64,000 nucleotides of DNA from Pseudomonas sp. ACM7 (GTDB taxonomy: Bacteria; Pseudomonadota; Gammaproteobacteria; Pseudomonadales; Pseudomonadaceae): positions 4,438,001 through 4,502,000 of the forward strand of contig NZ_CP024866.1 in assembly GCF_004136015.1 (NCBI RefSeq), given 5' to 3'. The translations under genes and the position numbers were made by a program. Shown here piece by piece: positions 8,831 to 17,938 of the stretch. Within the stretch, counting starts at the first letter, position 1. Each line of letters starts with the position of its first letter. The notes below the pieces were generated by a model, which was not told where the DNA came from, did no database searches, and was given only the letters and a program-made list of their open reading frames with translations.

Positions 8831-9034
8831 TGCGCCAGATTGACTTTCGTATGTCTTCTCAGTGGCACCCTTTGCCGGACATCGCTCGGGTATACTCGCG
8901 CGTTTTGTGATGCCCTGCCGGCGTCGCGGCTGGAATGTGAAGCGTCATGCAATGCGCACTTACGATTTGTCGGTGCAGCCTTCGTGGTTCTGAACCAGCC
9001 TTGCAGGGATGTTTTTGTGATTTTTGGAGTTTCT

Positions 9035-11161
9035 ATGCTCGAACAGGCTCAACGCGTCCTCAAGGACATCTTCGGCTACGACAGTTTCCGTGGCCGTCAG
9101 GGTGCAATCATTGAGCGCGTGGCCAGTGGCGGCGACGCCCTGGTGCTGATGCCTACCGGTGGCGGCAAGTCCTTGTGCTTCCAGGTGCCGGCGCTGTTGC
9201 GCGAAGGCCTGGCGGTGGTGGTGTCGCCGCTGATCGCACTGATGGATGACCAGGTCGCCACCCTCGAAGAGCTGGGCGTCGCGGCGGCGGCATTGAATTC
9301 CACGCTAAGCGCCGAGCAGCAGCGCGATCTGGCGGCACGGATCAAGCGCGGTGAAGTGAAAATGCTTTATCTCGCGCCCGAGCGTCTGGTTCAGCCACGG
9401 ATGCTGGCTTTCCTGCAAAGTCTTGAAATTGCCCTGTTCGCCATCGATGAAGCCCACTGCGTGTCCCAATGGGGCCACGACTTCCGCCGCGAATACCTGC
9501 AATTGGGCCAGTTGGCGGAACTGTTCCCCAACGTCCCGCGTATCGCCCTGACCGCCACCGCCGACAAGCGTACCCGGGAAGAAATCGTCGACCGCCTTCA
9601 TCTTCAGGATGCCGAGCGCTTTCTGTCGAGTTTCGACCGTCCCAACATTTTCTATCGCATCGTGCCCAAAGAGCAGCCGCGCAAGCAGTTGCTGGCGTTC
9701 CTCGCCGAACGGCGCAGCGATGCCGGCATTGTCTATTGCCTGTCGCGCAAGAAAGTCGACGAAGTGGCGGTGTTCCTCAGCGAGCAAGGCTTCCCGGCAC
9801 TGCCGTACCACGCCGGCCTGCCCAACGATACCCGGGCTCACCACCAGAAGCGCTTCCTTAATGAGGAAGGCCTGATCATGGTCGCCACCGTGGCGTTCGG
9901 CATGGGCATCGACAAGCCCAACGTGCGCTTTGTCGCTCACCTCGATTTGCCAAAATCCCTTGAGGCTTACTACCAGGAAACCGGTCGCGGCGGCCGTGAC
10001 GGTCTGCCGGCAGACGCCTGGATGGCTTACGGCCTGCAAGACGTGGTGATGCTCAAGCAGATGTTGCAGAACTCCGAGGGCGACGAGCGCCACAAACGTC
10101 TGGAGCAGCACAAGCTCGACGCCATGCTCTCGCTCTGCGAAGAAACCCGCTGCCGTCGCCAGACGCTGCTGGCCTATTTCGACGAAGACATGCCTGAGCC
10201 GTGCGGCCATTGCGACAACTGCGTCGATGGCGTGCAGACCTGGGACGCCACCGAGCCGGCCCGTCAGGCGCTTTCGGCGATCTACCGCACCGGCCAGCGC
10301 TACGGTGTCGGGCATTTGGTCGATGTATTGCTGGGCAAGGACAACGAAAAGGTTCGCAGCTTCGGCCATCAACATCTGTCGGTGTATGGCGTTGGCAAAG
10401 CAATGGGCGAGAGCGAATGGCGCTCCTTGTTCCGTCAGCTGGTTGCCCGCGGTCTGGCGGACATCGACCTGGAAGGCTACGGCGGCCTGCGTCTGAGTGA
10501 CACCTGTCGTCCGCTGCTCAAGGGCGAAGTGACCCTGGAGCTGCGTCGCGACCTCAAGCCGCAAACCACGGCCAAAAGCAGCAAGAGCCAGGCGAGCCAG
10601 CTGGTTCGCGGCGAAGAGCGCGAACAGTGGGAAGCCTTGCGTGCCCTGCGTCGCAAGCTCGCCGAAGAGCATGGTGTGCCGCCGTACGTCATCTTCCCCG
10701 ATTCAACGCTGCTGGAAATGCTCCGCAGCCAGCCGACCTCGCTGTCGGAAATGGCCACGGTCAGCGGCGTTGGCGCGCGCAAGCTGGAGCGTTACGGCGA
10801 GGCCTTCCTCGAAGTCCTCGGCGGGCAAGTCGAGGCGCCGAAAGTGGTGGCCGACCTGCGCCACGAACTGATCACCCTGGCCCGCGCCGGCATGACACCG
10901 TTGCAGATCGCCGGTCAGCTGCAATGCTCGGAAAAGAACGTCTACACCCTGCTCGCCGAAGCGATTGGCAAGCAGCAGTTGTCGCTGGAGCAAGCGCTGG
11001 ATCTGCCCGAAGAGTTGATGGGCGAAATCCAGGACGCGTTCCTCGACGGCGAGGGCGAATTGCCGCCCGTGTCGGAGATTGCCGCACTGTTCGCCGGGAG
11101 AGTGCCGGAAGGGGTTTTGTACTGTGTTCGGGCGGCGCTGCAATCCGAATTCGAGATTTAG
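9035..11161 (+). CDS. recQ: RecQ ATP-dependent 3'-5' DNA helicase
   Basis: 708 residues from the ATG at 9035 ([15 protein letters not shown]), preceded by TTGGAG; upstream in-frame ATGs are not supported. Motif 0 (FRGRQ, Gln22), Walker A (PTGGGKS, about 40-46), the DEAH box with aromatic loop ([15 protein letters not shown]) and motif VI ([11 protein letters not shown]) are intact. Zinc-binding cysteines follow ([17 protein letters not shown]), then a winged helix, an HRDC domain (about 530-600) and a C-terminal helical extension. It is longer than E. coli RecQ (about 610 residues), as is usual in Pseudomonas. It acts in recombination and replication fork repair. Confidence 0.97.
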   Translation: MLEQAQRVLKDIFGYDSFRGRQGAIIERVASGGDALVLMPTGGGKSLCFQVPALLREGLAVVVSPLIALMDDQVATLEELGVAAAALNSTLSAEQQRDLAARIKRGEVKMLYLAPERLVQPRMLAFLQSLEIALFAIDEAHCVSQWGHDFRREYLQLGQLAELFPNVPRIALTATADKRTREEIVDRLHLQDAERFLSSFDRPNIFYRIVPKEQPRKQLLAFLAERRSDAGIVYCLSRKKVDEVAVFLSEQGFPALPYHAGLPNDTRAHHQKRFLNEEGLIMVATVAFGMGIDKPNVRFVAHLDLPKSLEAYYQETGRGGRDGLPADAWMAYGLQDVVMLKQMLQNSEGDERHKRLEQHKLDAMLSLCEETRCRRQTLLAYFDEDMPEPCGHCDNCVDGVQTWDATEPARQALSAIYRTGQRYGVGHLVDVLLGKDNEKVRSFGHQHLSVYGVGKAMGESEWRSLFRQLVARGLADIDLEGYGGLRLSDTCRPLLKGEVTLELRRDLKPQTTAKSSKSQASQLVRGEEREQWEALRALRRKLAEEHGVPPYVIFPDSTLLEMLRSQPTSLSEMATVSGVGARKLERYGEAFLEVLGGQVEAPKVVADLRHELITLARAGMTPLQIAGQLQCSEKNVYTLLAEAIGKQQLSLEQALDLPEELMGEIQDAFLDGEGELPPVSEIAALFAGRVPEGVLYCVRAALQSEFEI

Positions 11162-11234
11162 GTGACCTGCCACATAGATGTAACGATTCAGTACAGAGCA
11201 AGCCTTGCCTCCAGCCAAGGGTCATGCTTAGCTG

Positions 11235-11247
11235 ACTAATAATTAGT
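11235..11247. promoter_or_regulatory. Inverted repeat ACTAAT-A-ATTAGT before a MarR gene
   Basis: A perfect 6-bp inverted repeat with a single central base lies about 33 bp upstream of the MarR-family start at 11281. MarR repressors commonly bind such short palindromes and autoregulate, so this is a candidate operator by position and symmetry only. Confidence 0.45.
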
Positions 11248-11280
11248 TTTTCTTTATTTCAGTCTAATCATGAGTGTTTT

Positions 11281-11715
11281 ATGCCGTTAACCGACCAACA
11301 CCGTTTTGGCATGCAACTGGCCCAGATGTCGCGCGGCTGGCGTGCCGAACTGGACCGCCGTCTGGCTGGCCTGGGACTGTCCCAGGCGCGCTGGCTGGTG
11401 CTGCTGCACCTGGCGCGTTTTGACGATGCCCCGACCCAGCGTGAACTGGCGCAAAGCGTCGGCGTTGAAGGGCCGACCCTGGCTCGTCTGCTCGACAGCC
11501 TCGAAAACCAGGGACTGGTGCAACGTCAATCGGTGCTGGAAGACCGCCGGGCGAAGAAAATCGTCCTCTGTGCCCCGGCCCTTCCCTTGATCGAACAAAT
11601 TGAAACCATTGCCACCCAACTGCGCCACGAATTGTTCGACGGCGTCGATGAGGCGGACTTGAAGGTCTGCATGCGTGTCCACGGGCACATTCTGGCGAAC
11701 CTGGAAAAGTCTTGA
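11281..11715 (+). CDS. MarR-family transcriptional regulator (SlyA-like)
   Basis: 144 residues with the winged-helix core WLVLLHLARFDDAPTQRELAQSVGVEGPTLARLLDSLENQGLVQR and wing residues DRRAKKIVL, the MarR/SlyA signature. The dimerisation helices are N- and C-terminal. The ligand is unknown. The order recQ, MarR gene, FimV-like gene resembles the P. aeruginosa arrangement around PA3344-PA3340 as I recall it. A palindrome just upstream may be its own operator. Confidence 0.9.
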   Translation: MPLTDQHRFGMQLAQMSRGWRAELDRRLAGLGLSQARWLVLLHLARFDDAPTQRELAQSVGVEGPTLARLLDSLENQGLVQRQSVLEDRRAKKIVLCAPALPLIEQIETIATQLRHELFDGVDEADLKVCMRVHGHILANLEKS

Positions 11716-11843
11716 GGCATAAACGCACCCAGGACTTTTGAGATACCCCGTTGGGCAGACTATAAAGAACTACTTGGCAATATCGTGTTCGTACCGGATG
11801 TGCGAACGCGTACAAGATGGTTCTGGTTATCTAAGGGATGCTC

Positions 11844-13634
11844 ATGCTCGAGAGTTGGCACATGGTTTTGCGGTGTTGCGCCAGGCTGCTTCTGGTCGGT
11901 GGTGCTGTCACTTACTCTGCATTGGCGCCCGCGTTGGGCTTGGGTGATATAACCCTGCATTCGGCGCTGAATCAGCCGTTTCGCGCCGACATCGCACTGG
12001 AAGATGCCGCAGGTCTGGAGGAGGGTGAACTCTCGGTCAGCCTCGCGACAGCGGACGAGTTCAGCCGCGCCGGCATCGATCGGGTGTTCTTCCTCAATAA
12101 TCTGAAATTCACGCCGATCCTGCGCGGCAACCGCAGCCTGATCCGGGTGAGCTCCAGCAAACCGGTCACTGAACCTTTCCTGAATTTCCTGGTGCAGCTC
12201 AATCAGCCCAACGGGCGTGTGCTGCGCGAGTACACGGTCCTGATCGATCCGCCGGGTTCGCCGGGGATTGTTCCCGTCACTGACGAACCGTTGACCGACG
12301 TTCAGTCCTCTGGATTCCCGACGGTTGAGCCGGCCGTTGCGCAGCCACCTGCGGCGAAGGGCAAAAAGCCCCCGGCTCCTCGCGTCGATCAACCTGCCGC
12401 AGCGCCTGTGAGTGATCCCGTTGCCGAACAACTGGCCGCCAGCGTGCTGCAAAACCAGCAGCTGCAAGCAACCATCGATGAATTGACTGCGAAGCTTCAG
12501 GCCCAGGAGGAGCAGGTCGCCGGTCAGAAAAAGCAGGTGACTGAACTGCAAACCCAATTGGCGGAAATCAAGACCGCAGCGGCAGAGCCGGTTGCACCCG
12601 TCGTTGTGGCTCCCGCGCCGGCCATTGTTGAAGAGCCTGAGGCTACCAACTGGGGGCTGATTGTCGGGTTACTGGCGGTGGTGGCTCTGGTGTTGCTGGG
12701 GTTGTTCGTTCGGCGTCAACGACAACAGGTTCAGGCATTGCCCGACGCTTTACCTGTTTTGCCATCACCGCATGAACCGGTGCTCAATCGCACGGCAGAA
12801 CCGGTTGCCCAATCTTCAGAGTTGCAACCGGCAACTGAATCGGGTGAAGAGACGCCCGCAGGCGATGTACTCGAAGGGGTCGGAATCTATCTGGCCTATG
12901 GCCGTTTTTCCGAAGCGGCCGGTTTGTTGCGAGAGGCGCTGATCAAGGCGCCGCAGCGAACGGATCTAGCCGTTCAGCTGTTGGAAGTCTTGGGTAAACA
13001 GGGTGACGTACCCGCCTATGAAGCACAGGAAAACAACCTGCGTGACGCCGGATACGACCTGCAAGAACTTAAGAATATTCGCGCCCGACACCCGAAATTG
13101 AGCAGTGCGGTAGCGTTGACCGTCGCAGCTTCAATCATTCCCCCCAAGATTTCGATTGCCGAAGCAGCACCCAACGATGAGTTCCAGTTGAACCTGGATG
13201 ACCTGTCGATGGATTCGAGTTGGGACTTGATCAGCCCTTTTGAGGACTCGCCTTCCGCCGCGAAGCCATCGAGCGAATCCGCGTCGGTCGAGCCGCCGTT
13301 TGTCTCGAACCTGCACGTCTTGCCCGAGGTGTTTGAAATGCCCGACGACTCGACGCTGGACGAGCCCCAACTTGAATGGGTCGCCGAGCCTGATTCGCAG
13401 TCTCTGGATGACACCTTTCTCAACGAGTTCGGCGACCCCGGCCAGTCGCTGGAACTGGAACCGCTGAACCTGGAACCGGCCGAGCCGAGCAGCGCCGATA
13501 AACTGGAACAAGCCCAGACCTGCATTGATGACGGCGATCTGGACTGCGCCATCGAACTGCTTAACGAGTTGCTCAAGGAAGGTAACGAGCCGCTTAAGCA
13601 GACCGCCCGGAACCTGCTCGCCGGGCTATCATAG
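11844..13634 (+). CDS. FimV-like protein (short form)
   Basis: About 596 residues. ATGs at 11838 and 11844 are in frame; AAGGG at 11833-11837 is spaced better for 11844. A signal-like hydrophobic segment is followed by the FimV N-terminal domain (LGDITLHSALNQPFRADIAL, LNFLVQLNQPNGRVLREYTVLIDPP). Then come a Pro/Ala linker, a coiled coil (about 195-245), one membrane segment (WGLIVGLLAVVALVLLGLFVRR), a cytoplasmic TPR-like region (YLAYGRFSEAAGLLREAL), an acidic linker and the C-terminal FimV motif (EQAQTCIDDGDLDCAIELLNELL). No LysM domain is apparent between the N-terminal domain and the membrane segment. Homologues organise cell poles and type IV pili; the role of this paralogue is inferred to be polar. 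Confidence 0.85.
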   Translation: MLESWHMVLRCCARLLLVGGAVTYSALAPALGLGDITLHSALNQPFRADIALEDAAGLEEGELSVSLATADEFSRAGIDRVFFLNNLKFTPILRGNRSLIRVSSSKPVTEPFLNFLVQLNQPNGRVLREYTVLIDPPGSPGIVPVTDEPLTDVQSSGFPTVEPAVAQPPAAKGKKPPAPRVDQPAAAPVSDPVAEQLAASVLQNQQLQATIDELTAKLQAQEEQVAGQKKQVTELQTQLAEIKTAAAEPVAPVVVAPAPAIVEEPEATNWGLIVGLLAVVALVLLGLFVRRQRQQVQALPDALPVLPSPHEPVLNRTAEPVAQSSELQPATESGEETPAGDVLEGVGIYLAYGRFSEAAGLLREALIKAPQRTDLAVQLLEVLGKQGDVPAYEAQENNLRDAGYDLQELKNIRARHPKLSSAVALTVAASIIPPKISIAEAAPNDEFQLNLDDLSMDSSWDLISPFEDSPSAAKPSSESASVEPPFVSNLHVLPEVFEMPDDSTLDEPQLEWVAEPDSQSLDDTFLNEFGDPGQSLELEPLNLEPAEPSSADKLEQAQTCIDDGDLDCAIELLNELLKEGNEPLKQTARNLLAGLS

Positions 13635-13666
13635 CGGCGCCCTCTGGCTCAGGAGTTTCGCCGATC

Positions 13667-13954
13667 ATGACTGCACGCAAACCGGAAATCATCATCACGT
13701 ATTGCACGCAATGCCAGTGGCTGTTGCGTGCTGCCTGGCTGGCCCAGGAGCTGCTCAGCACCTTCGGTGACGATCTGGGCAAAGTGTCGCTGGTGCCCGG
13801 CACCGGTGGGGTGTTTCACATTTTCTGTGACGATGTGCAGATCTGGGAGCGCAAGGCCGATGGCGGTTTCCCAGAGGCCAAAGTGCTGAAGCAGCGGGTC
13901 CGCGATCAAATTGATCCGGACCGCGACCTGGGGCACAACGACCGCACTCAGTGA
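13667..13954 (+). CDS. SelT/SelW/SelH (Rdx) family selenoprotein-like thioredoxin fold protein
   Basis: 95 residues with AGGAG before the ATG. The redox motif is Cys-Thr-Gln-Cys near residue 15 (ITYCTQCQWLLRAAWLAQELL), with the GTGGVFHIFCDDVQIWERKADGGFPE continuation typical of the Rdx family. The family's CxxU position is cysteine here. Its substrate is unknown. The 3' end overlaps the convergent EamA gene by 7 bp. Confidence 0.88.
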   Translation: MTARKPEIIITYCTQCQWLLRAAWLAQELLSTFGDDLGKVSLVPGTGGVFHIFCDDVQIWERKADGGFPEAKVLKQRVRDQIDPDRDLGHNDRTQ

Positions 13955-14841
13955 GAGGCGGCTTCTGCCGCAACGGTCTTCTTGCTTGAACCGCCCGAGA
14001 GTCGGCTGGAGACCACGATCGCCACGATGATCAGCGCGCCACCGACCAGCATGCGCAGTGTCGGGTTTTCATCAAACAGCAGCCAGGCCACAGTGATGCC
14101 GTAAACCGGCTCCAGGGCGAACACCACAGCCGCGGTCCGCGCCTTGATCACTGCCAGGCTGGCGACAAACAGACTATGAGCGACGCCGGTGCAGAACACC
14201 CCGAGCAGACCGATCCACAACCAGTCGATGGCGAGCACTTCGCTCAACTGCGGTGCCGCCACCGGCAACAGGCACAACGCGACCACCACGTTCTGACACA
14301 GCGCAGCCTGCACCGCCGGGATTCGCCCGGAGCTGGCGCGGTTGGTCAGCGATAGCAGAGAGAACAGCAAGCCTGAACCCACCGCCCACAGCAGACCAAT
14401 TGTGGCGCCGCTGGCCAGATCGAAATCAGGGGTGACGAGCACCAGCCCGACACTGACCAGCACCACCAGCAGGATTTCGTTGGCGCGAATTCGCTCGCGG
14501 AAAATCAACCCTTCAAGGATCACGGTAAACGCCGGGAAGCTGGCGAAACCCAGGGTCGCGATTGCCACGCCTGCGACCTTCACTGCAATGAAAAAACTCA
14601 CCCAGTGTCCGGCCAGCAGTAAGCCGCTGAGCAACAGTCGGCGCCAGTCCACAGCCTCGAGTTTCTGCCAGCGAGTAGTACTGGCGAACCGCGCAAAAAC
14701 GGCTAACGCCAGCACGGCGAACGCGGCACGACCAAAAACGATAATGGCGGGGGAGGCCGCAGCAAGTTTGCCGAACACACCGGTCAAGCCGAACATCAGT
14801 GCGCCGATATGCAGGGCGCCAAGGGCGGTACGGGGAGTCAT
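13948..14841 (-). CDS. EamA/DMT-family permease
   Basis: 297 residues from the ATG at 14841 (MTPRTALGALHIGALMFG); an upstream in-frame ATG at 14886 falls inside a repeat element. About ten hydrophobic segments form two EamA halves, the second starting near GLLWAVGSGLLFSLLSL. It is a drug/metabolite superfamily exporter of unknown substrate. The stop overlaps the convergent Rdx gene. Confidence 0.88.
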   Translation of the reverse strand: MTPRTALGALHIGALMFGLTGVFGKLAAASPAIIVFGRAAFAVLALAVFARFASTTRWQKLEAVDWRRLLLSGLLLAGHWVSFFIAVKVAGVAIATLGFASFPAFTVILEGLIFRERIRANEILLVVLVSVGLVLVTPDFDLASGATIGLLWAVGSGLLFSLLSLTNRASSGRIPAVQAALCQNVVVALCLLPVAAPQLSEVLAIDWLWIGLLGVFCTGVAHSLFVASLAVIKARTAAVVFALEPVYGITVAWLLFDENPTLRMLVGGALIIVAIVVSSRLSGGSSKKTVAAEAASH

Positions 14842-14885
14842 TGCAATCCTTGATATTGAACCGGGCCAACAGACACCGCCGGCCA

Positions 14886-14992
14886 CTGTAGGAGCTGGCG
14901 AAGCCTGCGATCTTTTGATCTTGATCTTAAGCGATCCCGAAAAAGATCCAGAATCAAGATCAAAAGATCGCAGCCTTCGGCAGCTCCTACAT
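14886..14992. repeat. Inverted repeat, family B (TGTAGGAGCTG type)
   Basis: Arms CTGTAGGAGCTGGCGAAGCC and GGCAGCTCCTACA flank inner GATCTTTTGATC-like arms; copies also lie at 16781-16847 and 21107-21197. It lies between the EamA gene and the AraC-family gene ending at 15028. Confidence 0.8.
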
Positions 14993-15027
14993 TGAACCGT
15001 GTGAAGCCAGTTGTGTCTGTCGGCAAA

Positions 15028-15792
15028 CTATTGCCTTTTGTCGCAAACCTCGCGCCGCAATTTGCCAGGTGAGGCACCGAACTCCCGCAACACCACCGCC
15101 GCGAAGGCGCTCTGCGAACTGTAACCGACCCGACTGGCAATCTCGCCGATCGGCAGTGCCGAATCCCGCAACAAGCCCACGGCCATGTGCAAACGTCGAC
15201 TGCGGATGTAATCCATCGGCGTCTGCCCGCATTCAGCAACGAACCGTGCATGCAGCCGAGCGCTGGACAGACCGGCGACGCGCGCCAGATCGGCGACTTG
15301 AAGTGGATAGGCAGCGTACTGATCGATGTGCGCATTCAGCGCGGCATAAGGCAGGCGCCGACCGCCGACGATCTCGGGTTTGGCGTTGTTGAGGCTGGCC
15401 AGCAACAGCACCGCGCCTTGTTGCGCGATCAGTGGATCGCTGACCTGACTGCCTGCCAACCAGCTGACTAATTGGCTTTGCCCGGCATCCAGCGACAGGC
15501 GACCGGCGTTGTCGAGTAAACGACGACTGGCTTCGGCGTGATCACCCAGGGACTGAGAAACCCATTGGTCGCTGGGCACATCCAGCACCAGGCAACGGCT
15601 ACCATTGGCGCTACCGCAGGCGTGATGGAAACCGGATGGCACCACCACGAAACTCTGCTGGACCACCTGGCTGCCACGCCCGTCGACCTCGAAATCCAGC
15701 GCACCCGACAGCCCGAACACCAGCTGCGCGTGGTCGTGGCTATGGACGATCAGGTCATGAGCGTATTGGCGTAGCGTGAGGATCGGTCTCAT
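15028..15792 (-). CDS. AraC-family regulator with cupin-type N-terminus
   Basis: 254 residues from the ATG at 15792 (MRPILTLRQYAHDLIVHSHDHAQLV). The N-terminal half has an AraC-type cupin (HSHDHAQLVFGLSGALDFEVDG, FVVVPSGFHHA). The C-terminal half has two helix-turn-helix motifs (LQVADLARVAGLSSARLHARF; LPIGEIASRVGYSSQSAFAAVVLREFG). The target is unknown; the neighbouring EamA permease is a plausible target because AraC regulators often sit beside the exporter they control. Confidence 0.88.
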   Translation of the reverse strand: MRPILTLRQYAHDLIVHSHDHAQLVFGLSGALDFEVDGRGSQVVQQSFVVVPSGFHHACGSANGSRCLVLDVPSDQWVSQSLGDHAEASRRLLDNAGRLSLDAGQSQLVSWLAGSQVSDPLIAQQGAVLLLASLNNAKPEIVGGRRLPYAALNAHIDQYAAYPLQVADLARVAGLSSARLHARFVAECGQTPMDYIRSRRLHMAVGLLRDSALPIGEIASRVGYSSQSAFAAVVLREFGASPGKLRREVCDKRQ

Positions 15793-15927
15793 CGCAGGTC
15801 TCCAGGGCTTGGCGGCCAGTCTACACCGAGGGCAATCGTGGGCGCTGTCACAGGACTGACTCGCCACTGTCATGGGCAATTAACCCGACCGGCGCAAAGT
15901 TGCAAAAACTTTTGCAGAGGGTTGCCC

Positions 15928-16743
15928 ATGACCAGCGCCGAGCTCGCCAAACCCAGTCGTAAACAACGTGTGCGGACCTTGTGGATTTCCGACGTGCATC
16001 TGGGTACCCGGGATTGCCAGGCCGAACACCTGTCTCAGTTTCTCAAGGGCTACCACGCGGACAAGATCTACCTGGTCGGCGACATCATCGATGGCTGGAA
16101 GCTGCGCGGCGGCATGTACTGGCCTCAGGCGCACACGAATGTGATCCGTCGCCTGCTGACCATGAGCAAGCGCGGCACCGAGGTGATCTACGTCACCGGC
16201 AACCACGACGAATTCCTGCGCCGTTATTCGAAGCTGATTCTGGGCAATATCCAGCTAGTGGACGAGGCGGTGCACGTGACCGCCGATGGTCGCCATCTTC
16301 TGGTCATTCATGGCGACCAGTTTGACGTGATCACCAGGTATCACCGCTGGCTGGCCTTTCTCGGCGACTCGGCCTACGAATTCACCCTGACCCTCAACCG
16401 CTGGCTCAACCATTGGCGCGCCCGTTATGGCTACGGTTACTGGTCGCTGTCGGCGTATCTCAAACACAAGGTCAAAACCGCGGTCAGCTTCATCAGCGAT
16501 TTCGAAGAAGCCATCGCTCACGAATGCGTCAAGCGCGAGTTGCACGGGGTGGTGTGCGGGCACATTCACCATGCCGAGATTCGCAAGGTCGGCGGGGTGG
16601 ATTACCTCAATTGCGGGGATTGGGTGGAGTCGTGCACCGCGCTGATCGAGCATTGGGATGGCTCGATCGAGTTGTACCGATTGGCGGATGCCCAGGCGCG
16701 GGAGGCAGAGTTGAAGGCCATCAAAATCGCAGAGCCGGCATAG
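15928..16743 (+). CDS. LpxH-type UDP-2,3-diacylglucosamine diphosphatase / metallophosphatase
   Basis: 271 residues from the ATG at 15928 (MTSAELAKPSRKQRVRTL), with GAGG upstream. The metallophosphoesterase motifs are complete and in order: DVHLG, GDIIDGW, GNHDE, HGDQFD and GHIHHAE. Members annotated as UDP-2,3-diacylglucosamine diphosphatase act in lipid A synthesis at the inner membrane. It is longer than the classic LpxH (about 240 residues) and may be a second, paralogous enzyme; other phosphatase substrates are possible. Confidence 0.85.
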   Translation: MTSAELAKPSRKQRVRTLWISDVHLGTRDCQAEHLSQFLKGYHADKIYLVGDIIDGWKLRGGMYWPQAHTNVIRRLLTMSKRGTEVIYVTGNHDEFLRRYSKLILGNIQLVDEAVHVTADGRHLLVIHGDQFDVITRYHRWLAFLGDSAYEFTLTLNRWLNHWRARYGYGYWSLSAYLKHKVKTAVSFISDFEEAIAHECVKRELHGVVCGHIHHAEIRKVGGVDYLNCGDWVESCTALIEHWDGSIELYRLADAQAREAELKAIKIAEPA

Positions 16744-16780
16744 GCCGCAAAAGCAAAGATCGTCCGAACGCGGCCCGAAC

Positions 16781-16847
16781 CTTCGGCAGCTCCTACATGG
16801 AAACGCGACCCCTTGTAGGAGCTGCCGAAGGCTGCGATCTTTTGATT
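16781..16847. repeat. Inverted repeat, family B, compact copy
   Basis: CCTTCGGCAGCTCCTACA and its complement TGTAGGAGCTGCCGAAGG face each other over a short spacer, so transcribed RNA would form a long hairpin. It sits between the convergent LpxH-type and HD-domain genes and may act as a bidirectional terminator. Confidence 0.8.
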
Positions 16848-16848
16848 T

Positions 16849-17439
16849 TCAGGCTGGCGAATGTTCTTCCATCGCCGCCTTGTAAATTGAATGCCTGGGC
16901 TGCGCAAACAACCGTTCCATCATCGGTTCAAAGAAGCTCAGCGGCAGTGTGTCATACGCCGGATCAAACGCCGCTGCATCATATTTGGCGCAAAACTCAA
17001 TGGTCGCCTGATACTGCGGATGCCCGCTGAATTGCTCGCGTAGATGCCGGTCCATCCCTAGATGATGGAAGAAGTAATACCCCTGGAAAATCCCGTGCTT
17101 CTCGACCATCCACAGGTTCTCGGCGCTGACGAACGGCTTGAGGATTGCCGCAGCGATGTCCGGGTGGTTGTAGGAACCCAAGGTGTCGCCAATGTCGTGA
17201 AGCAGCGCGCAGACCACGTATTCTTCATCCCGGCCATCGCGCCAGGCACGGCTGGCGGTTTGCAGGGAATGGGTCAGACGATCCACCGGGAAGCCGCCAA
17301 AGTCACCCTCCAGTAATTTCAGATGCGCCACAATCCGTGTCGGCAATTGCCTAGCATAGGCACTGAAATCTGCGGCGATGATCGCCCAGTCTTCCTGCGT
17401 GCCGTCCTGCATGTGGGTGAAACGGGCGTTGGCATTCAT
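16849..17439 (-). CDS. HD-domain phosphohydrolase-like protein
   Basis: 196 residues, with GAGGAC before the ATG at 17439. The HD signature is visible: HSLQTASRAWRDGRDEEYVVCALLHDIGDTLGSYNHPDIAAAIL, containing the metal-binding H...HD...D pattern, followed by KHGIFQGYYFFHHLG. Similar proteins include PhnZ-like mixed-valent di-iron oxygenases and nucleotide hydrolases; the reaction here is not known. The DUF962 gene lies upstream on the same strand with a 27-bp gap, so the two may be co-transcribed. Confidence 0.85.
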   Translation of the reverse strand: MNANARFTHMQDGTQEDWAIIAADFSAYARQLPTRIVAHLKLLEGDFGGFPVDRLTHSLQTASRAWRDGRDEEYVVCALLHDIGDTLGSYNHPDIAAAILKPFVSAENLWMVEKHGIFQGYYFFHHLGMDRHLREQFSGHPQYQATIEFCAKYDAAAFDPAYDTLPLSFFEPMMERLFAQPRHSIYKAAMEEHSPA

Positions 17440-17466
17440 CGGCTGTCCTCCTGTGGTTCATTGGGC

Positions 17467-17778
17467 CTAGAACGGCACGCGACCCAGAATCATGTCTCGG
17501 TACATAACGAAATCGCCGAGCAGGCTGTAAAACGGATGTTGAAAGGTCGCAGGACGATTCCTCTCGAAGAAGAAATGCCCGGCCCAGGCGAAGCTGTAAC
17601 CCGCCAGCGGTAGAGCCAACAACAGCATCCAGGCGCCTTTGCCGATGGTCAGGGCCAGGATGAAAATAACCAGCGTCGTGCCGATAAAGTGCAGTCGTCG
17701 GCACGTACTGTTGCTGTGTTCGCTGAGGTAATACGGGTAGAACTCAGCGAAGCTGTTGAAACGTTTGATGTTTTCCAC
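17467..17778 (-). CDS. Mpo1-like DUF962 membrane protein
   Basis: 103 residues if started at the GTG at 17778 (VENIKRFNSFAEFYPYYL), which is the usual start for the family and has GAGA about 9 nt upstream; the frame stays open to 17859. Conserved DUF962 features are YLSEHSNSTCRRLHFIGT, GYSFAWAGHFFFERNRPATFQHP and FVMYRDMI, with two to three membrane segments. The yeast relative Mpo1 is an iron-dependent dioxygenase acting on 2-hydroxy fatty acids; the bacterial role is inferred only. It precedes the HD-domain gene on the same strand. Confidence 0.8.
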   Translation of the reverse strand: MENIKRFNSFAEFYPYYLSEHSNSTCRRLHFIGTTLVIFILALTIGKGAWMLLLALPLAGYSFAWAGHFFFERNRPATFQHPFYSLLGDFVMYRDMILGRVPF

Positions 17779-17938
17779 GACTGCGATCTCTGTGGTTATT
17801 GTTCTGACTGCAAGTTGTTCTGCGGGTAGCTTATTTGAGTCTAGAGTGATCATAGGCATCAGCCAGTGACAATAGGCGCCACTTTAGTATCCTTCGGAAA
17901 TTGGCCGTAGCATGCGGCTCATCATGTAAGTGGACGAC

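Noticed and set aside
8840..9034. Upstream extension of recQ
   Set aside because: The 65 extra residues do not resemble RecQ and start next to a REP pair; the ATG at 9035 has a ribosome binding site and the conserved N-terminus.
9305..10672. 455-codon minus-strand frame inside recQ
   Set aside because: Shadow of recQ, whose helicase, zinc and HRDC motifs are continuous on the plus strand.
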